Positions 12,857 to 24,148 of a stretch of DNA of 64,000 nucleotides are shown piece after piece. Origin of the DNA: Eriocheir sinensis. Lineage: Eukaryota; Arthropoda; Malacostraca; Decapoda; Varunidae. The stretch covers positions 14,712,209-14,776,208 of the forward strand of contig NC_066520.1 of assembly GCF_024679095.1 (NCBI RefSeq), in the 5' to 3' direction. The notes beneath the pieces were generated by a model. It worked only from the letters and a program-made list of their open reading frames with translations, was not told the origin of the DNA and ran no database searches. Positions within the stretch are counted from its first letter, which is position 1. Each line of letters begins with the position of its first letter. The position numbers and the translations under genes were made by a program.

Positions 12857-15704
12857 TTACGACAATGAGTAATATCTTAGTTGCTGGTTGGATTCAAAAC
12901 ACTTGTCTAATCTATTCTTGAAGGCCGTAACTGTTGTACTATCAACGACATCACAAGGTAGAGAGTTCCAAACATTAACAACTCGATTGAAGAAGAAGTG
13001 TTTAGCTTCGTGCGACGAGAATCTTTTACCACTTATCTTCAAATTGTGATTTCTTCTTGTTCTATTTGATCGATCAATTGTAAAGTAATCTTCCGCATTA
13101 ATATCACTGAATCCTTTGAACATTTTAAACACTTCTATTAGATCGCCTCGCATTCTTCGTTTTGATAGGCTGAATAAATTTACTTTTTAAGCCTTTGTTC
13201 ATATGACAAATTTCTCAACCTAGGAATCATCTTTGTTACTCTTCGTTGGACCCGTTCCAACTTTTCTATGTCTTTTCTGTAGTAGGGAGACCAAAACTGT
13301 ACACAGTACTCTAGACGGGGTCGAACCAACGAATTATACAGTTTTAATATTACTTTTTCCGATTTATTATTAAAGACTCGTCCGATGAAGCCAACCAATT
13401 TGTTTGCAGTTTTAACTACCTCTGAACAATGCTGACCGGGCTTTAAATCGCTTGATATAGTGATTCCAAGATCCTTTTTTTAGTTATTGCAGAAAGTTGT
13501 TGGCCATTCATTACGTACCGAACGCGATTGTTATTTTTTCCGATGTGCAACACTTTACATTTCTCAACGTTAAATTTCATTTGTCATTGATTGGCCCAAC
13601 GTGCAAGTCGATCTATATCTGATTGTAAAGCTTCTTCGTCGAGTATCGCAGTTACTTTACTAGCAATTTTTGTGTCATCAGCAAATTTTGATACTTTGCA
13701 AATGAGCCCATCATCGATATCATTAACATAAATTAAGAAGAGCATGGGGCCAAGCACTGATCCTTGAGGTACGCCGCTTTTGACATCGAGCCAGTTAGAT
13801 GTAACACCGTTTAGAACTACTCTCTGTTTCCGCTCAGAGAGCCAGTCCGCAAGCCAATTGTGAATGTTACCCGAGATACCGTGCGCCATTAGTTTGCTGA
13901 GCAATCGTTGGTGGGGGACCTTATCAAATGCCTTTTGAAAATCCAGATATATGATATCTACTGATCTGCTTTCATCTAACACCTCAAAATATAGTGAAAA
14001 AATCAAGTAAGTTAGTCAAACACGAACGTTTACTACGGAAGCCATGTTGCGAATTATTTATTATATTATTTTCTTCGAAGAATTTCACCATATTGTCGCG
14101 AATGATAGTCTCCATTAACTTACAAACAATAGATGTCAGGCTAATTGGTCGATAGTTTCCTGGATGAGACTTGTCCCCCTTTTTGAAAATTGGTGACATT
14201 TGCTAGTTTCCAATCTGACGGAACTTTTCCAGCTGTTAAAGATTTATTAAATATGATGGAGAGCGGTTTACAAATTTGATGTTTGATTTCTTTTAAGACC
14301 CTAGGGGTAATTTTGTCTGGACCAGGAGCTTTGCTTACTTTAATCTTTTCAATTGTGCGTAAAATGTCACTTTCTACGATGAGCACGCCACTTAACATCT
14401 TTTCGGTCCTTCTAACCTCCGGCGGTTGAGGTGATAAACAATCTTCGTCGGTAAATACGGATGCGAAAAAGTTATTTAGGATTGTAGCCATTTCATTTTC
14501 ATCGTTCGTGTGGTTACCATTTTCATTAGCAAGCGGTCCGATACCACAAGTGAGTGACTTTTATTATTTACATAGCTGAAAAATTCTTTAGGATTAGATT
14601 TACTTGTTTCCGCTATATATTCTTCAAGATTTTTCTTGCTTCGTTTTATTAATTTCTTGGTTTCATGGCGAATTCTGACAAACACTAGTATGTCAGCATC
14701 GCTCTGAGATGATATGTACCTACTGTATAATCCATTTTTTAGAGATAGGCTATTTTGAATTTCGTTATTCCACCATTTGGGTTTCTTCTTAGAAGCTGAA
14801 CGTCTGTTACGATAGGGTACGCATATGCTTATGGCATTGTTCAATATTGTGGTGAAGGCCCCCCAAGATTTATCAATATCTGTTTCCGCCGTGATTTCAG
14901 TCCAGTCAGAATTATTTAGAATTGATCGGAGTCTTACGAAATTCGCTCTCTGATAATCAGGCACCTTTTCTTTACTAGGAGTTACTTTACTTTCTTTCAT
15001 ATTGATGCTGAATGTGATTGTTCGGTGATCGCTAGAACTAAAACTTGGACCAACATTTACTTCGTTAACTAGATCAGCTGTCGTTGAAAAGATAAGGTCA
15101 AGTATATTATTTTCCCGAGTCGGTTCTTGAACGTGTTGATGTAAATCACTTTCTAGTAAATTTGTGTACAGGTCGAGCCCTGTATGACAGTTCAACGGTT
15201 CACCCCATCTTTTCACTGGCAAGTTAAAGTCCCCAACAATTACTGCCTCGCAACTGCTACTTGTTTCTAATAATAATTCACTTAATGCGTGGTCGATATC
15301 AAGAGTCTGCCTTGGCGGTCTGTAGATAAGTCCAATTACTATTTTACGAGATTAATTTTAACTTTCAATGAAGACCGTGTCTACATTGGTTATTATATCT
15401 GTTTTGAGGTATACTTGATGGAGAGAGTTGTGGATATAAAAGACAACGCATCCACCCTGACTGTTATCTCTTTAATGACTAAAGATGGTATAACCCGGTA
15501 ATCTATATTCCGCTATGAAATCTCTATTTGAAGTGTCTATCCAAGATTCTGTGAGTCTGATGATGTGATAATGATTTGTAGCTGCGAGGACTTCTAAGTC
15601 TTCAAATTTGTTACGTAGGCTACGAGCGTTTACATAGCAAGCTTTAATGTGATTCGAGTCGGGAGTTTTTCGGGTTGAGTGCACCCTTACGGTGGAGCTG
15701 CTGG
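12857..15704 (-). pseudogene. LINE ORF2: APE endonuclease + reverse transcriptase
   Basis: ORF2 nicks target DNA and reverse-transcribes the element RNA (target-primed reverse transcription). The endonuclease spans about 15650-14990: YVNARS (catalytic Asn), TESW (catalytic Glu), YRPP, GDFN and SSSDH are all visible. A linker rich in Lys and Ser follows. RT runs from about 14450: KAPGPDKI, PIFKKGDKS/NYRPISL, YLDFQKAFD, GVPQGSVLGP and the catalytic FADD at 13674-13685. The C-terminal thumb region (GFIGRVF, PRLEYCVQFWSP) ends in VVNVWNSLP, diagnostic of CR1/L2-like proteins. In-frame stops lie at 15472-15474, 15358-15360, 15352-15354 and 13584-13586. Frame breaks lie near 14560, 14197, 14000, 13478 and 13185. 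The frame is open upstream to a TAA in the end of ORF1 but contains no ATG before the endonuclease, so its true start is unclear. Confidence 0.9.
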
Positions 15705-16910
15705 TGTTCTCGCCTCCGCGTTATTTCGCTTTTGAAGAGACACTTGGGCACAGAGCAGCCTCCCGAAAAGGGCTGCTCCAACAGGGTTTAAGTGAATGCC
15801 ATCAGGAAGGAACAAGTCCGAATCGTAGTAAAATTGTTCCACAAGTTAGCGAACTGGACGTTTTCTTGTGAGCAAAGGGACTGAAGTCTGTTGTTTGTGC
15901 TGAAGGCCTTACTGTAAAAGCTAGATTCGGCACCGACCCTCGGGAGGATTCCTGAGATTATGATGTTACTGGCATCCGTTTTACGTTTATACTGCTTGAT
16001 CATGCGGCGGTATTTCTCAAGCAGTTCCTCAGAAAGGGTTGTCTTTACGTCATTTGTCCCCGCGTGAATGACAAAGAGGGTGTTTCGGTCGGCATTTCTC
16101 GTGACATCATCGCACGCTGCGGTGATGTCGTCCAGTCTGGCACCTGGATAGCAGTAACGTTTTCTGCGGCCGTTTGATGAACGACCACAGAACTCAACCA
16201 GCTGGCCACGCACCATGGAGTCCCCAACTAGGCGAGTCTCGAACTCATCCTCCATGGTGTCTGCCAGCACCTGGAACCTATTGAAGGTAGTGGGGTCAGT
16301 AACTTGGTTGCCTGCTTCGGTTTGGCTCCATTCCTTACAGGTTGGAACCCGACATCCTGTGAAGCAGGAAGAGAAGCGTTAAGTGGGGCAGCCTGGAAGT
16401 TGTCCTGTGAGGCCGGCTGGGAGTTAGCCTGTGAAGCAGGTTGGAGGTTAGCCTGTGAGGCAGGCTGGGGGTCAGCCTGTGAGGCAGACTGGCGGTTGTC
16501 CTGTGAGGCAGGCTGGGGGTTAGCCTGTGAGGCAGGCTGGGGGTTAGCCTGTAAGGCAGGCTGGGGGTTAGCCTGTGAGGCAGGCTGGGGTTATCCTGTG
16601 AGGCAGGCTGGGAGTCAACCTGTGAGGCAGGTAACACGTCCTCCCGTGAAGCAGGAGGGTCGTCTGGAGAGGGCACAGTCTCAGTGGAGGGCCTCTCCAC
16701 CATCGATAGTGGAGTCACTGCCACATTTGTTAAAACAAATTCCTGAAGGGCTACAAATTTCTTTTCAAGATCATTGTGCTTGACTTTCCACTCAGTCACA
16801 GCCTTCTGTAGATGTAATCTTTGAACGCAGAGGCGGCAAGTTTTACTCAGCTGGAAGAACTGAGCTGCAAAACGTCCGGGACAGACGTCACACTTAAGGT
16901 TCGAAGGCAT
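15687..16910 (-). pseudogene. LINE ORF1: zinc motif, octapeptide repeats, SGNH esterase
   Basis: ORF1 proteins bind element RNA; the esterase subclass occurs in CR1-like LINEs. From the ATG at 16910: residues 7-28 form CxxC-x14-CxxC (zinc-ribbon or PHD-like), then a Lys/Leu/Val heptad region (about residues 30-60) looks coiled-coil. A tandem 24-bp unit (about 16385-16640) encodes repeats of PASQANPQ. The esterase follows: GDS with nucleophile Ser (codon 16219-16217), YPGAR with the block-II Gly, GTND, and DGIH at 15803-15792 supplying the Asp/His pair, so all catalytic blocks are present. Frame breaks fall at a G4 run (16587-16590) inside the repeats and an A4 run (15830-15833) just before DGIH. 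The stop is TAA at 15689-15687, overlapping the ORF2 frame. Confidence 0.85.
16385..16640 (-). repeat. 24-bp minisatellite inside LINE ORF1
   Basis: About ten copies of a 24-bp unit (plus strand GAGGCAGGCTGGGGGTTAGC and variants) with shorter variants at the edges. It encodes the octapeptide PASQANPQ on the minus strand. One unit has lost a G at 16587-16590, which shifts the frame. Repeat number is probably variable between element copies. Confidence 0.85.
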
Positions 16911-17860
16911 TGTTAGAATTTTAAGCGAGTTAACAGTTTGGGCAAATATTAAAAGCGCTTTCGAAATACTTTAAATTGTGACCATAAATTGAATTGTATA
17001 AAAATTGTGCATGGAAATTAGATACTGCTGTGTTAGATGCCTCCAACACTGGGAGTTCGCTCCACAGGGTCTTGAAAACGCCTCAAAGACCAATCGCTTG
17101 TCCTGAGCCTCGGTCACGAGAGAGACTTTCACAACCCGGCGCTTTTCAGCTATTGTCCTCGAAGTTTTGTCCCATAGCACGGGGCCGGCGTAGTCACACA
17201 GAGCAGAGCTGGCAAGTAGAGGAACCAGCAATTCGTTCCCACTTTCCGAAACGTCTAACCCAACTCTGCGACCCTTTCGAGGCCTGGCCAGTGGCACCTG
17301 TCACCAGGTGTTCTCCACCAACTCTAGAGAGTATCAGACGCCCTTCCTGAGAGACCAAAAGACTGAAATATTCCTTGAGTATAAGATAAACCCTCAGAAA
17401 CTCCACCTAGAAGCCGGGAGGTACAACCTCAAATGGCCCACGGAAGATATCTTTCAGGAGAAAAAAAAAAAAAACAAGAACCAGCTGTTATGCAGAATAT
17501 AGATGGGAGTACCGTCGATAGAGGGGAGGGACGGGGAGCTCACACCGACAACTGGTTCCCAGGGAGGCTTTTATTAGTGTAGAGGTCGCCACACTCCTCT
17601 ACACCGCAGGCCTAAATAATTAGGCACGGTCCAGCTGACTAGGACCCTGGAACTCCAGCCATTGTCTCATAAAGAGATCCTCTGCCTGCAGTCCAATCCA
17701 CCACTGCTGCTGCCCAGAGGCTTCACCGTGACCCTGGCACGGGAGACAGATCAGGTATTACACCTTGTCCAAGGGTGACCTGAGACTATGCAGGGCAGGG
17801 ACGTCTAGTTCCCTGAGGTGAAAACAATTCACCCGCATACCAGGAGAGTGCAAAGACAGA
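16911..17860. other. non-SSR block 5' of the LINE, possible further retroelement DNA
   Basis: Nearly 1 kb without microsatellites. A minus frame at 16971-17297 encodes about 108 residues of balanced composition (contains LLASSALCDYAGPVL) that I cannot assign; a plus frame covers the same stretch. A14 follows at 17461-17474 and an inverted repeat GTGTAGAGG/CCTCTACAC at 17577-17604. It may be the LINE 5' UTR plus an older element. Confidence 0.4.
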
Positions 17861-18177
17861 GAGTGGGTATAGGTGTGTAATGCTGGCAATGTTGGCACGT
17901 AGATAAACAGGTAGAGAGACAGACAGGTAGACAAGAAGGTATAGAGATGGATGTGAAGAGAGAGAACGACAGAATGAAGATAGAAATGTGTAGATAGTTA
18001 AGCTAGGTGAGCAGATGTGGGGAAAGGGAGAGAGGAATAGAGAAAGGGATGAAGGAACGAGCTAATGATGGAATGAACGTAAAAAATAGAATGATACGGA
18101 AGGAAATAGGAAGGAAGGAATACATGACGGAAGAGAGTGGAAAGAGAAAGATAAAAAGAAGAAACAAATATAGAAAG

Positions 18178-18179
<2 letters not shown>
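17861..18179. repeat. GACA/GATA-like imperfect tetranucleotides and purine-rich DNA
   Basis: Imperfect AGAC/AGGT units at about 17900-17950, then purine-rich sequence. No gene is visible. Confidence 0.75.

Positions 18180-18250
<71 letters not shown>
18180..18250. repeat. (CA)n microsatellite, 71 bp
   Basis: Uninterrupted CA dinucleotides. Frames on both strands run through it and are artefacts. Confidence 0.97.
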
Positions 18251-18253
<3 letters not shown>

Positions 18254-18410
18254 AGACCATGCAAGACCGATTGTTAAGTGGATTAATTCTTCTATTATTA
18301 TCAACGTCATCTCGAAATGGGAACACTATTTTTTTGCTATTCCTTCGTCGACGTGACATGACTGCGTTGTCGTTGCTGCTATTATTGTCACCACCATCAT
18401 CATCATCATC

Positions 18411-18448
<38 letters not shown>

Positions 18449-18707
18449 TATTAGTATCAGCATCGTCATTAATATTATTACTACAACAACAAAAGCTAGA
18501 ACAACTTTTACTAGCGCTACTACAATAAGTACTACTGCAAAATTATATGCATGGTGTGTGATCCTTTCAGTGCTACAGTGTATATTCTTTATCATATATT
18601 CGAACCGCGGATATGGCAAACTATCAAATCAAACTATCAAATGCCTTCAACAACAACAGTACCAGCAACAACATCAACACTATAAATGATGTCAAGTGTC
18701 TAGTATG
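18251..18707. repeat. spacer with (CAT)n-(AGT)n
   Basis: Short (CAT)n followed directly by (AGT)n at about 18390-18445, then AT-rich sequence with AAC triplets at about 18635-18680. No gene is seen. Confidence 0.85.
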
Positions 18708-18950
18708 TTACTGCTGAGACGGGGCGCATGAAAGTCCTCCCAATGCTTTAATATTATTCATCTCAACGCCAGCTCCACTTTTATCATATGGACCTACAAG
18801 CATCTCCTTTTTAATCCAGTCTATAGCACAGCGAGGTTTGTCAAGGGGAGATAGCACCGCCTTCTCAACATTAAGGCTTGATAAGGGTGTTGCTTGGTTA
18901 CTAGACTTGCAACACTTCACCTCTCTATAAACGAATAACCGCAGCTCCAT
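18708..18950 (-). other. unassigned 80-codon open frame
   Basis: A minus frame starting with ATG, balanced in composition (contains LDKPRCAIDWIKKEML and GPYDKSGAGVEMN) and lacking SSR bias, unlike nearly all other open frames here. I recognise no family. No splice-site or promoter context supports it. It may be a fragment of an interspersed element, a pseudoexon or chance. Confidence 0.25.
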
Positions 18951-19172
18951 GAACCTCCATCACTGAAACTTGTTAGAATTTTCCTGTACGTCTAAATCAA
19001 CTATATATTCACACAGACAATTTAGGCTTCTTACCACACACACACACACGCACGCACACGCACACGCACACATGCACACGCACACACACACACACACACA
19101 ATAGTTACACACATGAACACAATCGGGTTTACCACATAGTCCAAAAAAAAGACAAACAAGCTAAAAAACCCA

Positions 19173-19232
<60 letters not shown>

Positions 19233-19334
19233 CATCGTAAGTGGAACAGAAGCGCCCACACTGTCCACTAATTACTGCCTCTTAAAAACCACTTGAGGGA
19301 CAGCCATCGCCACCCCGCTGGGCAAACAGAGCTG

Positions 19335-19383
<49 letters not shown>

Positions 19384-19459
19384 ATCGCAACACTTTTAAG
19401 ACAACATTCCATACAAAACGCTGCCCAAAAGTGGATCCCAAACATCTTTCTATCACGGC
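18951..19459. repeat. three (CA)n arrays
   Basis: CA-type arrays at 19034-19100 (with CG interruptions), 19178-19231 and 19336-19381, separated by 78-105 bases of ordinary DNA. No gene. Confidence 0.95.
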
Positions 19460-19460
19460 A

Positions 19461-19494
<34 letters not shown>

Positions 19495-19529
19495 GGACAG
19501 ACAGACAGACAGACAGGCAGACAGACAGA
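19460..19529. repeat. (CAGA)n microsatellite
   Basis: About 70 bp of ACAG/CAGA tetranucleotides with two single-base variants. Confidence 0.96.
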
Positions 19530-20024
19530 AAAACAATTATCAACACACCGAATTCCTCCTCGCGCAGAATATGGAAGAGATAGACAGTTTGACATATAAA
19601 GAGAGGAAGAGGAAGAGAGCAGAGAAAGAGAGAGGGAGATAATGCGATAAAAAGAGAGAAGAGAAAGAAATATATAAAAAAACGCTGGGAAAAGGGAAAC
19701 TCGAGATATGTTCCCTTGATTGAACGCCGTAAAAACAATGAGAAGGCGAACACACACAATCATCGCGAACACAACTGAAAAATTCGCCGCCGCCATGTGA
19801 AATATTTCGGGCACGTGCATCTGTGTGTGTGTCTATACCTCCCTCCCCTCCCCTTCCATTCCCTCCCCTCCCATTCCCTCCCCTCCACGTGCACAGTGCA
19901 GCGGTATGGGCGGTGTCGTGATACAAGGTAGTGGTGTAATATCTCTACTTCTTCCGATATTCTTCTAACACTTTTCATCTTGCCCTGTTCCTTCCTTACA
20001 TTTGTTTACCATCCTTTCCATACC
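19530..20024. other. A-rich spacer and CCCTCCCCTTCCATT minisatellite
   Basis: Purine-rich at 19570-19690, ordinary at 19690-19835. Then three imperfect copies of a CCCTCCCCT/CCATT unit follow at about 19840-19890. No gene. Confidence 0.7.
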
Positions 20025-20545
20025 CTTCCGTCTTTTTCCATCTCCTTCTCACTCTTCCGCTCCCCTTCTCTACCCGTTCCCATCCCCTTCCCTTCCATTC
20101 CTTCCCTTTCTGTATCTTTTTCTTCACGCTTCTCACACTCAGTCTTTCCCTCCTCTATATTTGTTTCCCATCAGTTCCTTTGCCTTCCCTTCTCTTCTCC
20201 TTCTCACTCTTCCTCTCCGCTTCCCTACGGCATCCCTTCCCTATCACTTCCATTCCCTCCCTTTCTGTATCTATTTCTTCACTCCTCTCACACTCAATCT
20301 TGCCTTTCCCATCAGTTCCTTTGCCTTCCCTTCTCTTCTCCTCCTCACTCTTCCTCTCCGCTTCTCTGTGTCATCCCTTCCCCATCACTTCCATCTCCTC
20401 CCTTTCTATACCTCTTCCTTTACTCCTTTCACAATCCATCTTGCCCTCTTCCTCCCCTCTTTTTAACCTCTCCATTTCTTCTGCACTCCTTTTCCCATTC
20501 ACATCGCTTCCATTCACTCCCTCAACCCAGCCGTCCCTTCCCCAT
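20025..20545. repeat. tandem repeat, period about 141 bp, 3-4 copies
   Basis: Pyrimidine-rich repeat. CATCAGTTCCTTTGCCTTCC recurs at 20169 and 20310 (141 bp), with a diverged earlier copy from about 20030. Plus frames are open through it only because pyrimidine-rich DNA lacks stops. Confidence 0.8.
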
Positions 20546-21194
20546 ATAAAGAGGCGGACGGACTGCAAACTTGAGCAGATCGATCTTGAGTGGCGGCCTC
20601 GCTGAGCACGCCGCCACCTGCCGCTGACTGACTGCCTCTCCCGAAACACCTGGTGCCCCACGTCACTCCCGGGGCGGACACGGGCACAGGTGTTGATATG
20701 CAGCGCCCGGCAGCTAGAACGTGATGAGAGGGCGTACTGCGGGGTGTTGGTGGTACAGGTGGCCGTTGTTTGGGCTTTGAGGGGCGGTGGGTTGACTTGG
20801 TGAGTGAGGAGAGCTACAGCGACGGCGGCGGCGCAACCAGAGCGTGAAAATGGAGGCGGAGCGGCGTGCAGTGCTGGACAAAATGAACACGACTGCTTGT
20901 GGAGTGGGAAATATGGGCCAATCGATCACACAGAACGATATCAAGCCATGCATACGTGCTTACCGTCAGTCACACCAACATACACACAGACACAAACACA
21001 CACACACACACTCTCTCCTCTGGTAATGGCCTTTGAGATCCGGAACTAATAATCCAATTCGTCTCGTGCTTAGAGAGTTGGCATACGCACGAACACTTCC
21101 CAGCTGGCCATCCGAGTAACCACAACACATCGACCTTCCTTATAATCCCTCCCGAAATTGGCCTCTCCTTGGCAACTCTTCTGTACTTATTTTT
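20546..21194. other. non-repetitive GC-rich island and spacer
   Basis: Bases 20550-20960 are GC-rich and balanced, with CACCTG near 20625 and 20648 and CAGGTG near 20690 and 20757. A short CA tract lies at 20995-21012. No open frame stands out. Candidate regulatory DNA by composition only. Confidence 0.35.
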
Positions 21195-21264
21195 ATAGGA
21201 GCAGCGGGATTCTGTCTTTACTTATCTTTTGCCTTTGAGTTGTTTCCTTCGCTGTAAAAAAAAA
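21195..21264 (+). mobile_element. A-tailed interspersed repeat, family C, copy 1
   Basis: Pattern: GGAGCAGCG, T-rich middle, GCCTTTGAGTTGTTTCCTTC, GCTGT and A9. The same order occurs at 28686, 42157, 61097 and, inverted, at 62190-62126. A 3'-terminal A run suggests the tail of a retroelement. Parent family not identified. Confidence 0.55.
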
Positions 21265-22184
21265 TCAGCCTAACGTAACGATATTATGCGAGAAGTGTCT
21301 GATAAAAATACATGTACGGCACTGCTAAGGTAAGGAAAGGAGGAAAAGATAGAGGGAGAGGAAGGTGAGGGAAGGAGAAAATTAAAGTCGAATAATCTGA
21401 TCACCGCACTCATCTTCACATAAAACAAAAAAAAATCGGCCACTGACTTGATATGAATAAAAGTGTCTCTGTTTGTTTGGTCTGTCACGATCTTTCCCTC
21501 TCTTTCATACAACCAAAATCAAAATCAACGCAAATAACAAATGGCTAAAAATTAAGATTAAAAGGAAGAAAAAATATAAACACTAAAATATAAATGATAA
21601 GAGAGCAAGAGCAACAGCCACGGTCATTCCCTCAGTCCTTTCTCCCTCTCAGGACTCGTACGGATCCTGCTCCCTCTCATTCTCCTAAGACCACCGGGAA
21701 AGCGCTAGAGTAACATACACATCGACCTGAGCTAAAGCGATCATGTTGAAGTATCGCGACGCATCACACACGTATTCAATCTCTTCTAAATAGCCCTGCC
21801 ACACACCCTGCCCCTTGAGTTTGTGTTTATAGCCACCAGAGGGCCACCAGAGTAACCAGGACACACACATGCATAAGTGAACACGTTAGATTATATAACT
21901 ACATCAAGAGCGCCTTAAATTGCACATAAACAGCGATACCATTCCCGCTTTCCTCACACCTTCAGCATTTCTCAGGCCACCAGCAACATGCACGAGGTTG
22001 TAAATAAGTAAACACCGCGAGCTGCATTATCACATCAAACACGCACTGAATCTCAACTAAACGAGCACTCGCCTGAATAAGTGAACGCATAAAATGTAAT
22101 AAAAATGCATCAGTTATCCGTCAAACCTCGCATATAAACGTGGACGTAAATATAAATCAGTGAAGACATGGAGGGCGTAAAGTA
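21265..22184. other. ordinary spacer
   Basis: Mostly AT-rich non-repetitive DNA. A small local duplication around CTCCCTCTCA lies near 21650 and 21670. No gene is supported. Confidence 0.6.
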
Positions 22185-22660
22185 AGATAGATACGATAGC
22201 TACCCATTGAGCTTAATATATAGATGACTGACTACGCCTGGGTGAAAATATAAACGTAAAGAAAACGACTTGATCCTTTCTTGCCGATGTAAAGTGTAGG
22301 CGAATCGTGGCCGTATACAACAAGATAAATACTTTAGCCACCCATTCGACTTAATATATACATGACTGACTACGCCTCCACGATGATATTAACGTAAAGA
22401 AAACGACTCCATTCTTTGTCGCCGATATAAAGTGTAGGCGAAGCGGGGCCGTATACAACAAGATAAATACTTTAGCCACCCATTCGACTTAATAAATACA
22501 TGACTGACTATGCCTCCATGAAGTAATAAACGTAAAGAAAACGACTCCATTATTTATATCCTTTAGGCGAATCGGGGCCGTATACAACAAGATAAATACA
22601 TCAGCCACCCCTTCAACTCAATTATATATACATGAAAATATCGGCGTAAATAAAACGACC
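22185..22660. repeat. tandem repeat, period 129-138 bp, about 4 copies
   Basis: CAAGATAAATACTTTAGCC begins at 22321 and 22459 and, with changes, at 22588 (periods 138 and 129). A diverged first copy begins near 22185. Units also share CATGACTGACTACGCC and GTAAAGAAAACGACT. No coding frame. Confidence 0.9.
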
Positions 22661-22684
22661 CCATTAACTATGCACAGACTCTCA

Positions 22685-22760
22685 TCTTCGCTGCCAATGG
22701 ACGGGTTAGGAGTGTGAGGAACGGGATTCGATCCTCTGCCAGGGCGAGCATTACGAGCCG
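22685..22760 (+). mobile_element. tRNA-like SINE head, degenerate
   Basis: TGCCAATGGACGGGTTAGG (about 22692-22710) resembles a tRNA A box/D arm, and GGGATTCGATCCTC (22723-22736) resembles a B box with one extra base. The spacing fits a tRNA body, but stems are imperfect. It is separate in sequence from the 11.92-kb candidate. Confidence 0.4.
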
Positions 22761-22859
22761 CGATAAAGTGAGCCGGAGTTGCGAGCAGCCTGTGTGTGGC
22801 ATTTGGGCAGCAGAGTGGCAATTACCTGGCGAGGGGGGGAGGGAGTAGCAGGAGACCAG

Positions 22860-23285
22860 GAACGTCGTGTGTGGTATACAGGTGAGAAACAGACACATAG
22901 ACACACAGGTAGACGGACAGACAGATAGACAGTAGGCAGACAGAGAAAAGCAGGTAAACAGAGAGGTAGATATACAGAAAGGCAAACAGAAAGGCGAGAT
23001 AGAAAACAAATAGACAGAGACCATAAAACATATCAGAAAGGAAAGGTTTAAGGATAAATGCCATCGGAGGAATTAAAGAAAGATATCGTGTGTGGTATAC
23101 AGGTGAGAAACAGACACACAGGTAGACAGACAGACAGACGGATAAAACAGGTAAACAGAAAGGTAGATAAACAGAAAGGCAAACGGAATGGCAAATAGAA
23201 AAACAAACAAACAGACCAAGAAACATATCAGAAGGGAATGGTATAAGGATAATGACCTTCGGAGGAACTAAAGAAAGATAGGAGA
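22860..23285. repeat. tandem duplication, period 221 bp
   Basis: CGTGTGTGGTATACAGGTGA starts at 22867 and again at 23088. Both copies continue through CAGACA-rich DNA to ACATATCAGAA and a GGAGGAA..TAAAGAAAGATA end. The repeated part is itself rich in CAGA/AAAC short units. Confidence 0.9.
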
Positions 23286-24148
23286 ATGTGAAAAGACAGA
23301 TAGAAAGGCTAGTCTGTGTAAAAGATGGAAGACAAATTAAAAACTACCAGAGAATGAATAATAAATAGAAAAACTAGGAAACAATCCGGTGAAAGTGAGT
23401 TATGGAGATCAGTGAGTATAGAGAGGGGAAAGGAGAAAAAGAAATATGAATGGGAAATATAAAAAAAAAGGTAGAAAAAGAGAATCAAGGAGACGGAAGA
23501 AAAGGGAGGGAAAGAAGAAAAATGGGACTGAGAGAAAAATAATGAAAACAGAGAGGACAAGAGGAGAAGAGGAACTATGGAAAAAAATAACATACATGAG
23601 AGTGAAAAGTATTAGTAACTGAGAAATAGAAATGGATAGCAATAATATGAAAGAATGAAACTAAAAAGAAACTAGATAAAAAAAGGAAGCGTTGAGGTTA
23701 TTCTTTGACCTTCACCAAACGCAACCAAAAACGAATAAAGTGAATGAACCGAAAAATTAGAAAAAAAGAAAAGAGAAAACCAGGAAATTCAGATAAAACC
23801 AAAAACACGAAAGAAAATACAAAACGAACGGGAGAAAAAAAAAGAGAGAGAGAAGGAAGAGTAAAAAGAGACCTCACGTACAAAGGAGCAAGAAAGAAAA
23901 TGAGATAACATGACACAGAGAGAGGAAAAAAATAATACACGTACTTGAAAAACGCGACGAAATCAGAGAGAACAGGAGAAAGAAAATGGGACACGGGGAA
24001 TCATCTGGTATTGGAAGAGGAAGAGGAGGAGGAGGAAGGAAATAAAGAAAGATGGAAACAAGGACGATGCTCTGTAAAAAAAAAAAAAAAAAAAATCACC
24101 CGCAAGACATAAATAAAAAGACTGGATGATGATGATGATGATGACAAC

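Larger units (their letters stand above)
12553..16910 (-). mobile_element. CR1-like LINE retrotransposon (degenerate, near full length)
   Basis: Minus-strand non-LTR retrotransposon of about 4.36 kb. In transcription order it encodes: ORF1 (16910-15687) with a CxxC zinc motif, proline/glutamine repeats and an SGNH esterase; ORF2 (about 15704-12857) with APE-type endonuclease, reverse transcriptase and a C-terminal block ending in the CR1-typical VVNVWNSLP motif; then a 3' UTR of about 300 bp. That UTR ends in two copies of a short unit (TTCCTTTGTG on the minus strand, 12553-12572) instead of poly(A), as in the CR1/L2 group. Esterase-bearing ORF1 is established for CR1-like elements. The 5' limit is set at the ORF1 start; a 5' UTR probably extends further. 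Four stops and about seven small indels make this copy inactive as assembled. Confidence 0.9.

Noticed and set aside
16304..16783. 159-codon plus frame with a repeated EAGWGLAC unit
   Set aside because: It is the antisense of the LINE ORF1 octapeptide minisatellite.
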